From: Galerina marginata
Lineage: Eukaryota > Basidiomycota > Agaricomycetes > Agaricales > Galerinaceae
Length of the DNA stretch: 64,000 nt
Direction: 5' to 3'
Assembly: GCA_023014335.1 (NCBI GenBank)
Contig: JAECYW010000020.1
Location: 930,001 to 994,000, forward strand
Made by a program: the position numbers and the translations under genes. This document shows positions 23,788-36,010 of the stretch, one piece after another (positions within the stretch are counted from its first letter, which is position 1; each line of letters starts with the position of its first letter). The notes under the pieces are model-generated. The model saw nothing but the letters and a program-made list of their open reading frames with translations. It was not told where the DNA came from and did no database searches.

Positions 23788-25314
23788 AACTTACTACGAA
23801 GCTAGCCTCTCATCGGTCATCTCTTTCGGCATTGGTCCCTAACGGCTTTACCATAGTTTTCGTCCTTCGCACATGCAATTTTTTGCAATGGGCCTTGGGC
23901 GAAATCAGGCTGAAATATCCTTGGACATATTGATCTACTTCACCATGTGCCGCTGACGATGTCGCCGTGAAGACGTAAATGAACCTGCAACACGCAGAGC
24001 GGATCGTCTCTCTTTATTTATCCGTTTCTACGCTACAAATCTATGTATAAGTCCTTTCCTCTATGAAAATTTTCCAGTTTCACAATCCTCCGCGATTCAG
24101 TCGTGATCATGAATGGGACCGGTATCCGTTCGGTATAGACACGATACCCACAAGGTACATGACTGGTACTATTTATTTCTTTTTTAGACTCTGGGAATTT
24201 CCATTGCTCTATCACTTTTTTCCATTTCGAAAACGAGAAAATAAATTTTTTTTGGCTTATTGTCTTAATTGCCTGCGAAAATCGTTAACTTGATTTCAAA
24301 TATTGGGTGTTGAATCAAATCTAATGTAATGGTGACTTTTACACCTCCGATAATGAATGGGAAGAGCCTGAATATCATTCAACCACAAATTAAAATTTAT
24401 TGATAAAAAAATCCTCCCCAGAAAAAGAAATAGTAAAGCCTAAATGCTGCAAATGTTTTCAGGAAAAAATGGAGGGAAACCTACAGATAAATTGGGTTGG
24501 TTGCACAAATTCTGAGTAATTTTACTCTCAAATTTTATGAGAAAGAGATATCTCAATCCAAATTTTCCTTCCCAAATGATTTCCATTGGTCAGTTTCCGG
24601 GTTTCCTCGGTAAAAAGTATTTCAAAAATATTTACTAATTTATAGATCCCTACACAGTTGTTAGGCCCCCAAAAAGTCATTATTTTTTTATGGTTGAGAA
24701 TCCAATTTTTCGTCACTCAAAAGGGGCTTTTGCACCCAGTGAGTGCAGCTCGCCACACCATTTCCTAAACTGGAAAGTTGAAAGTGCTTGCCCGATGACC
24801 GACGATTACTTATGACGTATGGCGAAATCTGACAGGGTTCATACGCAAGTCTTCTCCCGAGTAGTGGTGATTGAGAGGTACCAGGTTGTGGCAGTAGCAC
24901 CCCATTTGCTCGGAAATGTGCCTCTCTTTACTTGTAAACTCCCTTCTGAACGACACAAGGCCCTTTCAGCGATGAGAATGTGCGCTAGAAGGGCGATCCG
25001 GGGAGCGTTTTAGACAGGTTATTCTGGGTCACATTGGCTTCTCTGCACATGCCACCTCGCAAAACCTATTTTCAGAGTAGAAACCGACCAGACAAGCAAA
25101 TTCAATGGTTAGAACAATGCGGAAACCTCTTAGTTTGGGGACCGTCAAACTTTGACTTGGATAACTTCGGGGAAAAGCTGTCAAAGTGCGTCCCAAAGTG
25201 CATGCTGCGAGCTTAGCGGAGCACTGCAGCATATGAGCACATCCTGAAAAGGCCTCCGCCTGACTGTCCACCGCTTTCCTTGACTATTGACTAGCTTTCT
25301 TCACGCACCGCTCG
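23788..25314. other. AT-rich intergenic region upstream of the UstYa-like gene
   Basis: Long AT-rich stretches, only short open frames, and no repeat pattern that I can see. The right end is the presumed promoter of the gene at 25315. Confidence 0.45.
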
Positions 25315-26343
25315 ATGGCCTCCTTTACGGGCAACAAATCTGTGGAACACATGCCTCTGGTCGTTGGTACCGACAACCTAGAAGAGCATGCATATAGACC
25401 TTATCCTACCAGAATACGACCTAAAGCTACGAGAAGAGAGAAACTGTTGTTGCTCATTGTTATTTTGCAAGCAATTGCTTTGTTGGGAGGCATCATCGTT
25501 TCGCGGGGGAAAAAAGTCGTGGCTTGCGGAAGTCCTCTTAATGATGGCCCTCTGTATTGTTGAGTGACATCATATTCAATACTCGAATCAGCTCCAGACT
25601 AACTCGTTTACTTTATGGATCTAGCACCAGCGCAGTCCATAGTAGAATATGAAGTCAAATCTTTCACGCCGGGTCGGGAGCACAAGACGATTTATCAAGG
25701 TCTTTCAGAAGAGACAGACATGGCCTGGGGAGATCTTTATAACCGTACTTTAAATTCCATCGTTAACCATTGGGTTTCTGCTCACGCAATTTCCCAGTTA
25801 CAATTATGAAAATACCTCGTACCGAAGCTGTGCATCTGCCCAACAAGACATACCCCATTCACGATGAACCTGGATATTATCTTGGCCTTCTCGACGTTTT
25901 TCACCAGTTACATTGCTTGGTAAGTCTCAGTCGTGGCCTCATTTTCTGGTAGCAGTACCTAAAACTAAATTTGGGATAGGACATGGTCCGCAAGGCGCTT
26001 CACCGCGATCACTACGCGAACGACCCCCACTTGAGCGAAGAGCACGTATCGCACTGTGTTGATACAATCCGCCAGTCCCTGATGTGCGTTTCCACCCTCG
26101 TGTCATTCCTTAAACTAACCAGCGACAATTGTACCCGATCGCAGGTGCAGCGCCGACATATCTGTAAATGTGTGGCAGTGGAGTACCGAACTTTCGGCGG
26201 TGGTGGGTTACAGCACACAGGTGCATACGTGCCGAAATTTTGAGAAACTGAGGGACTGGGCGCGGTCAAGACGCCTGCTCGAATGGATTGATACACGGTT
26301 ATTCGTGGAGGACGACTTGCCAGACCCCCCCGTTATCTATTAA
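25315..26343 (+). CDS. UstYa-family (DUF3328) membrane-anchored oxidase, five exons, 262 aa
   Basis: Exons 25315-25558, 25625-25744, 25798-25919, 25980-26083 and 26145-26343 join through introns of 66, 53, 60 and 61 nt into 262 codons. Residues about 42-64 form one transmembrane helix (LLLLIVILQAIALLGGIIVS), giving a type II topology. The first splice creates the family-typical YSPAQ.IVEYE segment. Both diagnostic HxxHC motifs are present: HQLHC at 157-161 (DVFHQLHCL) and HVSHC at 184-188. UstYa proteins catalyse oxidative cyclisation or hydroxylation in fungal RiPP (dikaritin) and related secondary-metabolite pathways. No methyltransferase, kexin or peptide precursor lies next to it. The only peptide-precursor-like gene in the window is 35 kb away, so its substrate is unknown. 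Confidence 0.88.
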
Positions 26344-27329
26344 ATGAAGTTTATTAATATGTTTGCTGGGGGGTTGCATATCTATCGCGTAGCTAAGGCA
26401 GACGTAGTTTATCCAGTGCCCAGAATGCAGTCAAAGTGTGCCTTTAAAGCAGAACTTTCGATGTATATCGTTGAATCTGGTTACTGGTAAATGGCTTTTA
26501 CGAAAGGTACGGTGGAAAACAGGTTACCACTGACATTGTCGATTATCGATCTACCTCCAGCATCCCTCTTCGACTTTTTTCACCTTTCAAATTTGAATTA
26601 AATTTGTGCCGCGCCAAATTGGCAACTGCCAGTGGTTCCCCTTCGGACAACTCAGGTACACCAGATCCAGTAGCTATGTAATTCTCTACATTTTCCTCGG
26701 GAATCCCGCAAGCGAAGATCTCCATGGAGGTAAGAAATAGTACGATGGCCTCTTGTAAGCCTGGCCACCAGCCTTACGCGTGCTGTCAAGGTTCTTATCT
26801 TATCTTTTATTCAGGTCACGCGATCGTACAGTACATAGGGGGATCCTTCTTTTCCTTCTTCTTCATTCTTCCCATTACGCTCGTACTTGTATCTGTCGTT
26901 CTCGACCTCGGTGGCAGGCAATGCAAACAAACTGTTCCCAGTCATGTCCAAACACACTAGGCACCAAAAGTTCTTTCTGATAGGTTCAAAATCCATGACC
27001 AATCCGGCAGCTGCGACGTCTTCGATCTGATGATTTGCGCTGCGGTCGCAGAGGCGAATGAATGAGCATCAGTTGGGCTTCTTTTCCTTTGTCTTCTCCT
27101 TATCTGGCATCCTCGGTTATTTTGGTTTCGAGAATACGCTAGCTGCCTTGTCAAACGCATTGACGATATTGAAACGGATGACGAGCAACCAGACACATTT
27201 TATCATCGTTACAGGGAGATTAGAATTAGCCATTGTCCTACCCGGAATTGTCTGGTGGATAATAATCGACCTGGTCCATTTTTAGTGGATTTCTAGGTCA
27301 ACAACGACTTCATTTTTAGGATGATAGCC
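26344..27329. other. Region without a supported gene
   Basis: Minus-strand frames at 26725-26543, 27002-26811 and 27196-26957 each stay open for 60-80 codons and could be exons of one gene. I found no consistent splice chain and no known motif. Confidence 0.3.
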
Positions 27330-29930
27330 TGAATGTTTCTGTCGTACGCAGATCATTTCGTTGCTTTGAACAGTGGTAACAATCGAACGTTTGTCGCTTA
27401 TTCCATACCTCAGAGTGTCTGCAACTGTCAGCATCAACAAGGAAATACTGATCAGAATTTAGCTTGAGCAGATCATCTTTCAATGCTTCCGTGCTTCATG
27501 GATAGAACCTCGGGGATCTCAAATTAGATAGGGTACAGGAGTCTGCTGAACAAAGCGTCAATCCAATATCAGTCGATATTATTATCTGGAAGGGAACTTG
27601 TTCCCATTTAAGGATTATTTGTTCTTTTGCGATCGTACAATATCGCGCGGTCGCTCTGAATTTGACGGTCAGCTCAAATGGAAGTTCAAAATGGTCTATG
27701 TTAGGACTAACTCGTCTATTGCGTATTAACGACTATCAAAGACTCAACAGTCACTAGTACCACAATCGAAGATGGTAATAAGTGATATGCAGAGACTGCG
27801 TGGAAATTTCCTACACTAGGGGCATCCTTGCGGGCTATAATAGGTCAGATGGCCAGCGGGTGCACATTTTTAGTCCCCAGATTCGCAATGTCTCTGTCTT
27901 CAATTTTAACGGACACCTTTGGGTTCTACACCATCGGGACATTTTTGTCTGCAATGTTTGATTTTTCTCGACAAGTTAGATCTTCTTTATTGCTCACCCC
28001 GCCCACTTAGACTCCTCGGAGTGACCTGTTCTCAGGTTGGTCGTTCTTCACGTCTTTCCTCTCTAATATTTTGCTCACGGCTTCTTGAACCAGGCCTGGT
28101 ACTACTTCAATACTTACTCCGACCCTCCCATAATAAAAATCACAGTAAGTTCAATGACATCAGGATTTCATATCACGGTGATTGAAAGGCGTGAATAGGT
28201 TGCAACCCTTCTGTCAGTAGAATTTTTATTCTTCCACATGACGTCGTCTTTGATCCGCAGGACCATTCTAGAGCGCTGGAGATACTCCATGTCGCTGTTA
28301 GCATTCACGCTCTATATTACTTTTTGATAACGAACTATTTTAACCCGCTTGCACTGCTTCAAAACGTTTGGTGGGTGGCCACTCTCTACCTAACTGTGGA
28401 ATCATGAGCTTACCTGCATTTTATCTGACTAGGTCTATAAATGTACATTTCATAGTTATTCTACTGCTAGCACGTACTATGTTTACCGAGAGTTCCAAAG
28501 ATATTATTCGGCATCATTGTGGGTGACGGCTGTCTGCTTAAATCTCGGATAACTCAGGTCATCTTTTTAGGGGTTCATTGTCTTGCTCGTGCATCTTTCA
28601 TACGCGATGAGAATATATCATGGTATTTTATTCCCTTGAATTTATACGGATTCACTCACCAAGTCTTCTTTCAGTCAGCGGGAAAAAGAAGTTAATTCCA
28701 TTTGCCATCGTAAGTTTAACATCTGACATATCTTTCCCTGTCTAACCCCTTCTACTACAAAGGCGGTTATGTCATTTGGTAATTTTGGTGAGTTCTACTG
28801 GTTAATGGAAACTGTTCTTGATATATCTAATTACTAGCCTTGGACTTGGGTAAGTGACGGCCATATATTCTCGTTTCTCAAAGCGCTAATTGATCAATTT
28901 TAGCGTTGGTCGCCGTTCTGTACGTCAGGTCAGGTATTATCCAGGAGGATCCACTGAATCAATTTTAATCGTAGGTTTCGAGAAAGATTGGTTTCTCAAT
29001 TGCCCGGATTGCCCGAAGTATGTTCGAACGCCTTCTTACCGTTTTTCACTCCACGAAATTTGCAATCCGCAGACGCTCTCAAAAGCAATGTTAGGTTCTT
29101 CCATGGCAATTGATCTAATTATAGCCTTTACTCTGTGTTACTATCTCAACAAAAGCCGTTCGGGAATAAAACAGTTGGTCTTCCGTCTCTGAAATTTAGA
29201 AATAAGCTGATATATCTTGTTCTTAGAACCGATAGACTCATAAACCGCCTCATGATATATACCATAAATAACGGGATATTAACTAGGTTAGCCCATTTCG
29301 TTTAACCCAAGGTACTGAAGAAGAGTTCAAAGTTTCGTCAAGCATTCTCGACTTTATCGTGCTTTCATTAGTAAGTCTTGTCAATCAAAATCAATTCATT
29401 TTATAGACGTAATTTCAATGCCCTAGGTCATTGCGAGACCCAGGGAGCTCCTCTTCTTCTCAGTGTCCCAAGTATTGGCAACAGGTGCGACTTTTTCTCC
29501 TCTTTGACGAATGGCGCTGAATTAACTGCGATTAGTATACAGCAATTCTCTTCTAGCCACTTTGAACTCCAGAAAAAAAATAAAGAAAAACCAAGAGTTG
29601 AACGTGGTTACTTCAAATGCTTTAGTGACAATTAATTTTGGCCAGCCGAGCATTTCTGGTTCATCATCTTCTCCTGGTCCTGAGAAGCATGAGAGGCAAG
29701 GCATCTGAGAAGGTAAGCCTTTCATCATTTTAAGGATTAGCACTTGAATGACAATTTTTATTGGAAGGATGCAAGTCGTCATATCTACTGATCCGAATGT
29801 GGGTTGAAATATCCATGGACCACATTGTGCCGAGAAGTCGGGGTGGTCGCTGAGAAAGAGATTATTTCCTAAGAATAAGATGATGGACATACGAAGTCTT
29901 AAAACAACATGTATTTGTATCATGTCTCCG
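27330..29930. repeat. Direct duplication block, copy A (copy B about 31885-34710)
   Basis: The block contains a whole DUF6534-like gene plus about 550 bp upstream and 220 bp downstream. Start codons are 4793 bp apart and stop codons 4788 bp apart. Similarity includes introns and flanks (tgtctgcaactgtcagcatcaa upstream, gagaggcaaggcatctga at the end), so it arose by segmental duplication, not retroposition. Confidence 0.85.
27888..29708 (+). CDS. DUF6534-like multi-pass membrane protein, copy A
   Basis: First exons 27888-27955, 28011-28035, 28094-28144, 28199-28216, 28261-28370 and from 28433 join in frame. They give helices starting MSLSSILTDTFGFYTIG, the loop AWYYFNTYSDPP and the helix SINVHFIVILLLA. 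The 3' part holds SMAIDLIIAFTLCYYLNKS, TDRLINRLMIYTINNGIL and the conserved end VYSNSLLATLNSRKK, then a polar tail ending at 29706-29708. This order matches DUF6534 proteins, a very large seven-helix family of mushroom fungi of unknown function. Around 28470 the frame seems to slip by 8 nt between the third helix and YVYREFQRYYSASLW. The same slip is seen in copy B, so an unusual intron or an old shared defect is possible. Middle exons (28560-28960) are short and only roughly placed. Confidence 0.7.
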
Positions 29931-30732
29931 ATATTAGATTTAGTCCCTTCTGTCTCCGTCCACGCGGGTAGAGGTTTCGAGTCAGAAAGGAGAGTCTTAG
30001 AAGAGATAGACGATGGGTGAAATTTATGTAAAACAATAATATTTGTGACAGTACAGCGAGCGAAATTTGAGAATTACCGAAGAGGGACAAAATCTGCGAA
30101 AGAAGCAAAAAAAAAGGACGATAAAGAGCTAACGCTCACGTCGAAGGATGCCCATAGAAGCTCTCAAACTGGCGATGCTCATCGAGCGAGAATATCTTCT
30201 ACCTCTAGATATCATTAGTGAGGAGTGAAATATTGAATGTCTTCAGCGTCGAACGAGGTGTCGTCGGTGGACAGAGACGTCTTCTTCGTGACGAATCCCG
30301 AGATTTTCGCAAGGCCAGTAGGTACTAGATAGTGTATTTCGTACCTGGACCAAAAATCAGGACTCGGGACGATGGTCTGGTATCCAGCCGCAGCCGCCGA
30401 TTTCGTTTGCTCTGGAAGGGCTAGGAGCAGTTCCGAGCAGCTGAGGAGACATACAGACACATCTCGAGCCCGTACAAGTCACCTCGCTCCTCGTCTACTC
30501 GACTGCGTAACGATCGCGAGTCAGTAATGGACCAGAAGATGGACCTTACGCAAGTACTTGCTACGCGACAGCAGGAATGTGATCACGTGAAAATTTAAAG
30601 CGCTGGCGATAACGTCTGATCATGACAATCGCAAACAACCACTCGATCTCCACCAGGCTGGCTTAACTGTCGTCGTTCAATATTGGATGGCAAGCACCCT
30701 CAGGCAGTGCGTTTGCGCTCTCCGTACAGTAC
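29931..30732. other. Spacer inside the DUF6534 region, no supported gene
   Basis: A minus-strand open frame (30460-30215, 81 codons) is the longest here. It has no family feature or clear splice partner. Confidence 0.3.
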
Positions 30733-31520
30733 CATGTACGCTCTCTTGCTTGGCTCGTTGTCCTCCTGTCTACGGTTGGATTCTATGTCTAAGCTTTCTT
30801 GTCGAAACCTGGTTAGAATTGGATTAGAACGCTTCAGCAGGGCCATCTGTGCTTTTGCCCGTCATCGTTATCTTCGTCCCTACTAACCATGCAGCCTTTC
30901 ACTCCTTTTTTCCTGTCCTCATAGACTATCGCCCGGATACTCCTGGAAGTGGTCATCATGGCCGCTCTGCATGTACACTCTCCACCCTCCCGAACATGCC
31001 TTGTCTTAGGCGTCTTTGATCCCTGTCTATTACTTCCGTTATCGCCAAATTCGTGTCCGTGCAGTGTCCAACAGGCGCGAGTCGCGAGGTGGGATCGTCA
31101 ATGCGATAGTAATCTGAATCTCTACAGTACGCTCTCCTGCTTGACTCGTCGCCCTCCTGTCCATAGTCAAATTCCACGTCTAAGCTTCCTTGTCGAAATC
31201 TGGTTAGGATTGGGCTAGAACATGTCTTCAAGGCCATCTGTGCCTTCCGCGACGAGTGCCTCTCATCGTTACCTTCGTCCATACCTGCCCTGCAGCCTTT
31301 CACTCCTTTTTTCCGGTCCTCATAGATTATCGCCTGTGATGGTGCTGGAAGTGGTCATCATTGCGGCTCTGCATGTACGCTCTCCACTCTCCCGAACATG
31401 CCTTGTCTTCGGCGTCTTTGGTCATGGTCTATTATTTCCGTTATCGCCCAATTCGTGTCCGTTCAGTGTCCAACAGGCGCGAGTCGAGAGGTGGGATTGT
31501 CAATGCCATATGAATCTCTA
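30733..31520. repeat. Tandem duplication, two units of about 393 bp
   Basis: Unit 1 (about 30733-31125) and unit 2 (about 31126-31520) share long stretches: tacgctctc.tgcttg.ctcgt, cagcctttcactcctttttt, ctggaagtggtcatcat, cccgaacatgccttgtctt and gtgtccaacaggcgcgagtc. Open frames cross both units but shift between them. I see no convincing coding evidence. Confidence 0.85.
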
Positions 31521-32339
31521 CAAAGTGATCCCGGATCATACTCCTCCACTCTCAGCCTCTCGCTTTCCCACTTGCTACCCGAGAACCTTGAGCCTTGAAT
31601 CGTCACCTTCCCAAATGGTATCTAACGCCAGCTATTTAATGAGCAACAGGGCTATTTCGCTTTAGATCAGTCGTGTAAATCGTCCAGTCGTTGGTTGGCA
31701 TCCGGGACACAAGATTAGAAGGTCAACAATTTACCATCCTTGGCTGCTACGAAATCCTGGACCTCAAACTGCTATTCTGGAGTCTGAACTCTCCGGGCGG
31801 TGCTTGGAAGATCGTGATGTGGTTCACGGTTCCTCTCCTTTTTGGCGTTGATCCCGCACTAGCTCCCAAATAATAGCTTCTCGTGCAGAATGTTTCGATT
31901 GATGCCCCACTACGAGGGTATGTTATTTGCTAATTGTTCCGAACGGTCGTATCAATTGAACATTTGTCATCCCTTCCGTACCTCCGAGTGTCTGCAACTA
32001 TCAGCATCAACACAGGAATACTGATCACAGTGAGGGTCGAGCAGATCATCTTTTGATGCCTTTGTGCGGTAGGGTAAAACCGTGGGGATATGAAACTAGA
32101 TAGCCTTCGAAGCTCATCGAAAAGGCATCAATCGATATTATTATGGTGAAGGGAAGCGGCTCCTATATGCGGGTTATCGGTGTAGTAGTGGTCTCTGGCC
32201 CGACTAACCCGAGCCCGAACCCTCGATTAGATTAGATAGGTAGATCACATCCGAGTCAGCGGCTGTGCACGGTTTGTGTGCCAGCGTGTTTCCCTTTGCA
32301 GAATCCAACCTTTGCTTAGCTCTTGCCACTACGTGCGAC

Positions 32340-32425
32340 GCAATAGAGCACTGCTCGACGCGCTTCCCGAGCTTAGCCAGACTCGGACTGCTAGAGTAGG
32401 CCTGATAGGCCTATCCCATCGGATG
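32340..32425. repeat. Dispersed repeat, related copy at about 40610-40720
   Basis: The words ctgctcgacgcgc, cttagccagac and gtaggcctgataggcc here correspond to ctgctcgacgcgc, cttaccagac and gtaggtctatcaggcc at about 40640-40700. The element is non-coding and its boundaries were not resolved. Confidence 0.5.
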
Positions 32426-32680
32426 TCAGGTTGCGATCCTAAAATATCGATCCATTGCGCCGTAAGTGATCGAACTCGTATCCTTGAAATGGGCTATGTC
32501 GAAACTCAGTCTCATCTATTGATGTTGTCGAAGAATAATCACTTGTACTACCGGTGCAGATGGCAACAAGCGTTACGCAGAGAAACTGCTCGGATAATTT
32601 CTACAGCAGCGTGAGCCCTCCGTTCTATAATATGTCGGATTGCCTAGCTGATGGCCACACCTTTGATCCCCTCATTTGCA

Positions 32681-34496
32681 ATGTCTCTGTCTTCAATTTT
32701 AACAGACACCTTCGGGTTCTACACCATCGGGACATTTCTGTCTGCAGTGTATTGTTTTTCTCGAGAATTAGATCCAATCTATTGCTTACCCTGCACCATT
32801 TAGACTCCTCGGCGTGACCTGTTCTCAGGTCCGTTGTTATTTAATTCCTTCTGTTCTACCGTTTGGCTTATGGGGCCTATGAGCCAGGCATGGCACTACT
32901 TCAATACTTACTCCGACCCTCCCATTGTAAAGTTTACAGTCAGTCCATTGCTATCAAAGGTTTATATCATGGTGATCGAAAGCCGTGAACAGGTTGCAAG
33001 CATACTGTCAGTGGACTTTTATTGTTCCATGTGAAGTCGTCTTTAATCTGTAGGAACATTCTAGAGCGCTGGAGATGCTCCATCTCGCTGTTAGCATTCA
33101 CGCTTTATATTTCTTTTTGATAACAAACTACCTCAACCCGTTGGCACTTCTTCAAAGCATTTGGTGGGTGGTTAATTTTTATCTAACTATGAAATTACAA
33201 TTTTACGAATGTGTTGTCGGACTAGGTCCATAAACGTACATTTCATAGTCACTCTACTGCTACCCCACAGTATGCTGACCGAGTGCACCAAAGATTATAT
33301 TCGGCATCATTGTGGGCGACGGGTGTCTGCTTACATGTCCAACAACTCATGTCGCTTTCTTAGGGGTTAATTGTCTTGCTCGTGCATCTTTCCTATGCGA
33401 TGAGGATATATCATGGTATTTTATGCCCTTGAACTTATCCCAACTTACTCACCAAGTGCTTCTTCCAGTCAGCGGGAGAAAGAGGTTAATTCCATTTGCC
33501 ATCGTCAGTCTATTAACATTTGTGCATATTTTTCCCCGTCTAATCTCAACAACTATGCAGACGGTTATCTCTTTTGGCCATTGTGGTGAGCTCGACTGAT
33601 TATGATGAATGAAACGATTTCAATGTCTTATTTGTAGTATTGGGATGGTGTCAGTATCCACCATACGTGCTCTGTTTCTGGAAGGGCTAATTGATTGATT
33701 TTAGCGTTGGTTGTCGTTTTGTAGGTCAGGAATTATTTAGGAGAATTCACTGACTGAATTCCCGAGGTAGGTTTCGAGACAGATTGATTTCTGAATTGCC
33801 AGGATTGCCTGAGGTACGTTTGAATACCTTTCCACCGCTTTCCCCCCCACAAATTTTGCAATCTGCAGACGCTCTCAAAAGCGATATTAGGTTCTGCCAT
33901 CGCAATTGATGTCTTGATCGCCTTTACTCTATGTTACTATCTCAATAAAAGTCGTTCAGGACTAAAACAGTAGGCTTTCCGTCTTTTGAGTTTAAGAGAT
34001 GAGCTAATACCTCCTGCATTCAGAACCGATAGGCTCATAAACCGCCTCATGATGTATACAATAAATAACGGGATATTAACGAGGTTAGACGAATTTCTCT
34101 TCTTAAATGTACCGAACAAGAGTCTGAAGCTTCATCCAGCATTCTTGATATGGTAGCGCTTTCATTAGTAAGTCATTTCACCAAATTAAATGCTATTTTA
34201 GAGACGTAATTGGATTACCCAGGTCATCGCGAGGCCAAAGCAGCTCCTTTTTTTTGCAGTGTCCCAAGTATTGGCAACAGGTAAAACTCTTTCTCTTTCG
34301 CAGAATGGCGTTGAATTGACTGCGATTAGTATACAGCAATTCCCTTTTAGCCACTCTCAACTCAAGGAAAAGCATCAATCAAAACGAAGAATTGAACGTG
34401 GTCAGTTCAAATGCTTTAGCGACGATGAATTTTGGCCAAACGAGCATTTCTGGCTCAGTATCTCTTTCTGGTAGGCATGAGAGGCAAGGCATCTGA
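32681..34496 (+). CDS. DUF6534-like multi-pass membrane protein, copy B
   Basis: Paralogue of the gene at 27888. The first five exons (32681-32748, 32804-32828, 32888-32938, 32993-33010, 33054-33163) have exactly the sizes of copy A (68, 25, 51, 18, 110 nt). The start MSLSSILTDTFGFYTIGTFL is identical. The end VYSNSLLATLNSRKS plus a polar tail stops at 34494-34496. The frame slip seen after the SINVHFIV helix in copy A recurs near 33270. Middle exons are not resolved. Function is unknown. DUF6534 proteins are predicted plasma-membrane proteins expanded in Agaricomycetes. Confidence 0.68.
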
Positions 34497-34710
34497 AAAG
34501 GCAAACCTCTCATCGGTTTGAAAATTATTACCATGTCAATTTTTGTGTATGCGAGTCGTCAAATTTACTGATCCGAAAATGAGTTGGAATTTCCGTGGAC
34601 CACATTCTGCTGTGAAGTTGGGGCGATCGGAAAGGAATGAAATATTTCTTGGGATTAGGATGACCCATATGAAGCTTTGAAGCACCATATATTCGCATTG
34701 TGTCTCTGTT

Positions 34711-35703
34711 AATTAATTTCAAGGCCTGCTCTGTCCGGTGGCGCAGGTTGGAGTTCTGCTTGATGGAAGGCGAGGACCAGACATGGAAGTTTTTGAAGCG
34801 ACGTTTCCGACCCTCAGAAAGCCCGACTAAAGTGATGCAATCATCACCGGTAGGGGAAGGATCTAAGTAGAAGTCCGATATGAAGGTTTGTGGCTGATCG
34901 GTATCCCGGATGGTTTGACTTCCACTTCCGTCTCAATGTTGAGACCAGGCCTTCCAACAGAGTTGATACAATTAGATATTTCTCAGTCGTTAACGATCCT
35001 CGTACAGTTTGCGCCGGTCCGAGCATTGCTTATCCGCCGTTTTTCTGCTCGAGCATTTCCGTTAATGCTGCCTTTAATCCCGGCGGGATTTCATAGTAAG
35101 TCCATACTGAACATTTCATCTGAACCGGGATCCAGATTGGAAGGGAACAGCAATGTCCGAGTAGGATTCATATCAGCTTGTCGATTGTACCAAGACAAAA
35201 AGACATATCTCGACTATTCCAACCCACGTTCCTTCATCCTTTATTCCATTGAAAATTCGAAACAACCTCAAAATACTTCGTCGAGCGCGACAGGGACATC
35301 GCTCTGATCAGATCGCTACATCAAATACTATCAAAATATGAGTTATTATTGAAAGTGAACGAATGGGCATGATTGTATTACTTGCATTTTGCGTTTGACG
35401 TTAGCCTGCTCGACGTTTCTGGAAGGATTTAGAGATTGGAGACAGCCATCGCAAAATCGTCTTAGATAGGCGCGAAACGCGAATTAGCTGGTAAGTCTGT
35501 GAGCCAATCGTGAAGGGATATAATTACCTCCATCATCTTCACCTATAGTCGTAAAAAGGTAATACGAATAAGCAATGTTTTCAGCCTTTCTGGCGAAGAA
35601 ATTGGTACGAACGATTCGTCAAATAATGCTGAATAAATGGGACTATGGACGGTGGAAATGCAAAGCTAGAATCAGCATCAGGGTAGGCGGCGATATAGGC
35701 ATA
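34711..35703. other. Intergenic, no supported gene
   Basis: A plus-strand frame at 34888-35307 stays open for 139 codons, but it lacks a signal, domain or splice evidence. Confidence 0.3.
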
Positions 35704-35930
35704 CTACATACGGGTACTCAAGCCAGCCAACAAACCTAAGGCAACAATGGGAGCGACTTCTTCTTCCCGACGTTGAAGCTCTGGAAAGTATGGGATTAAT
35801 GCAATAAATTTTAGGGTAGCCTGTCAAGAACGAAATACTCGCCATTCGACGCTTCCTCAGATACTGGGATAGCAAAAGAGGCTTGCAGGAAGGTGAGGGC
35901 GGCGACGAAAGCGATAGAGAGTTTGACCAT
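35704..35930 (-). CDS. Small secreted protein precursor, 60 aa, two exons
   Basis: ATG at 35930. Exon 1 (35930-35865) encodes a clear signal peptide, MVKLSIAFVAALTFLQASFA. A 44-nt intron (gtatct...tgacag) follows, and exon 2 (35820-35704) ends ...REEEVAPIVALGLLAGLSTRM. A TATA-like ggtataaaaa (minus strand) lies about 70 bp upstream. The mature part is only about 40 residues, without cysteines, with a charged QRREEE patch that could be a kexin site (RR). If the intron is not removed, the frame stops a few codons later. No family recognised. The class is that of mushroom small secreted proteins. Confidence 0.6.
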
Positions 35931-36000
35931 CTTGAATGCTAAGACGATTACTGTAGAACCTGGGAGTGGTTTCTGAGAGACGGTGGGCAGAGATATGCGG

Positions 36001-36010
36001 TTTTTATACC
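36001..36010 (-). promoter_or_regulatory. TATA box of the small secreted protein gene
   Basis: ggtataaaaa on the minus strand, about 70 bp before the ATG at 35930. Confidence 0.5.

Larger units (their letters stand above)
31885..34710. repeat. Direct duplication block, copy B
   Basis: Partner of the block at 27330-29930, starting near gtacctccgagtgtctgcaac and ending near 34710. It is diverged at roughly 15 to 20 percent of non-coding positions by eye. Confidence 0.85.

Noticed and set aside
34888..35307. 139-codon plus-strand frame
   Set aside because: No signal, domain or splice evidence, with overlapping minus-strand frames of similar quality.
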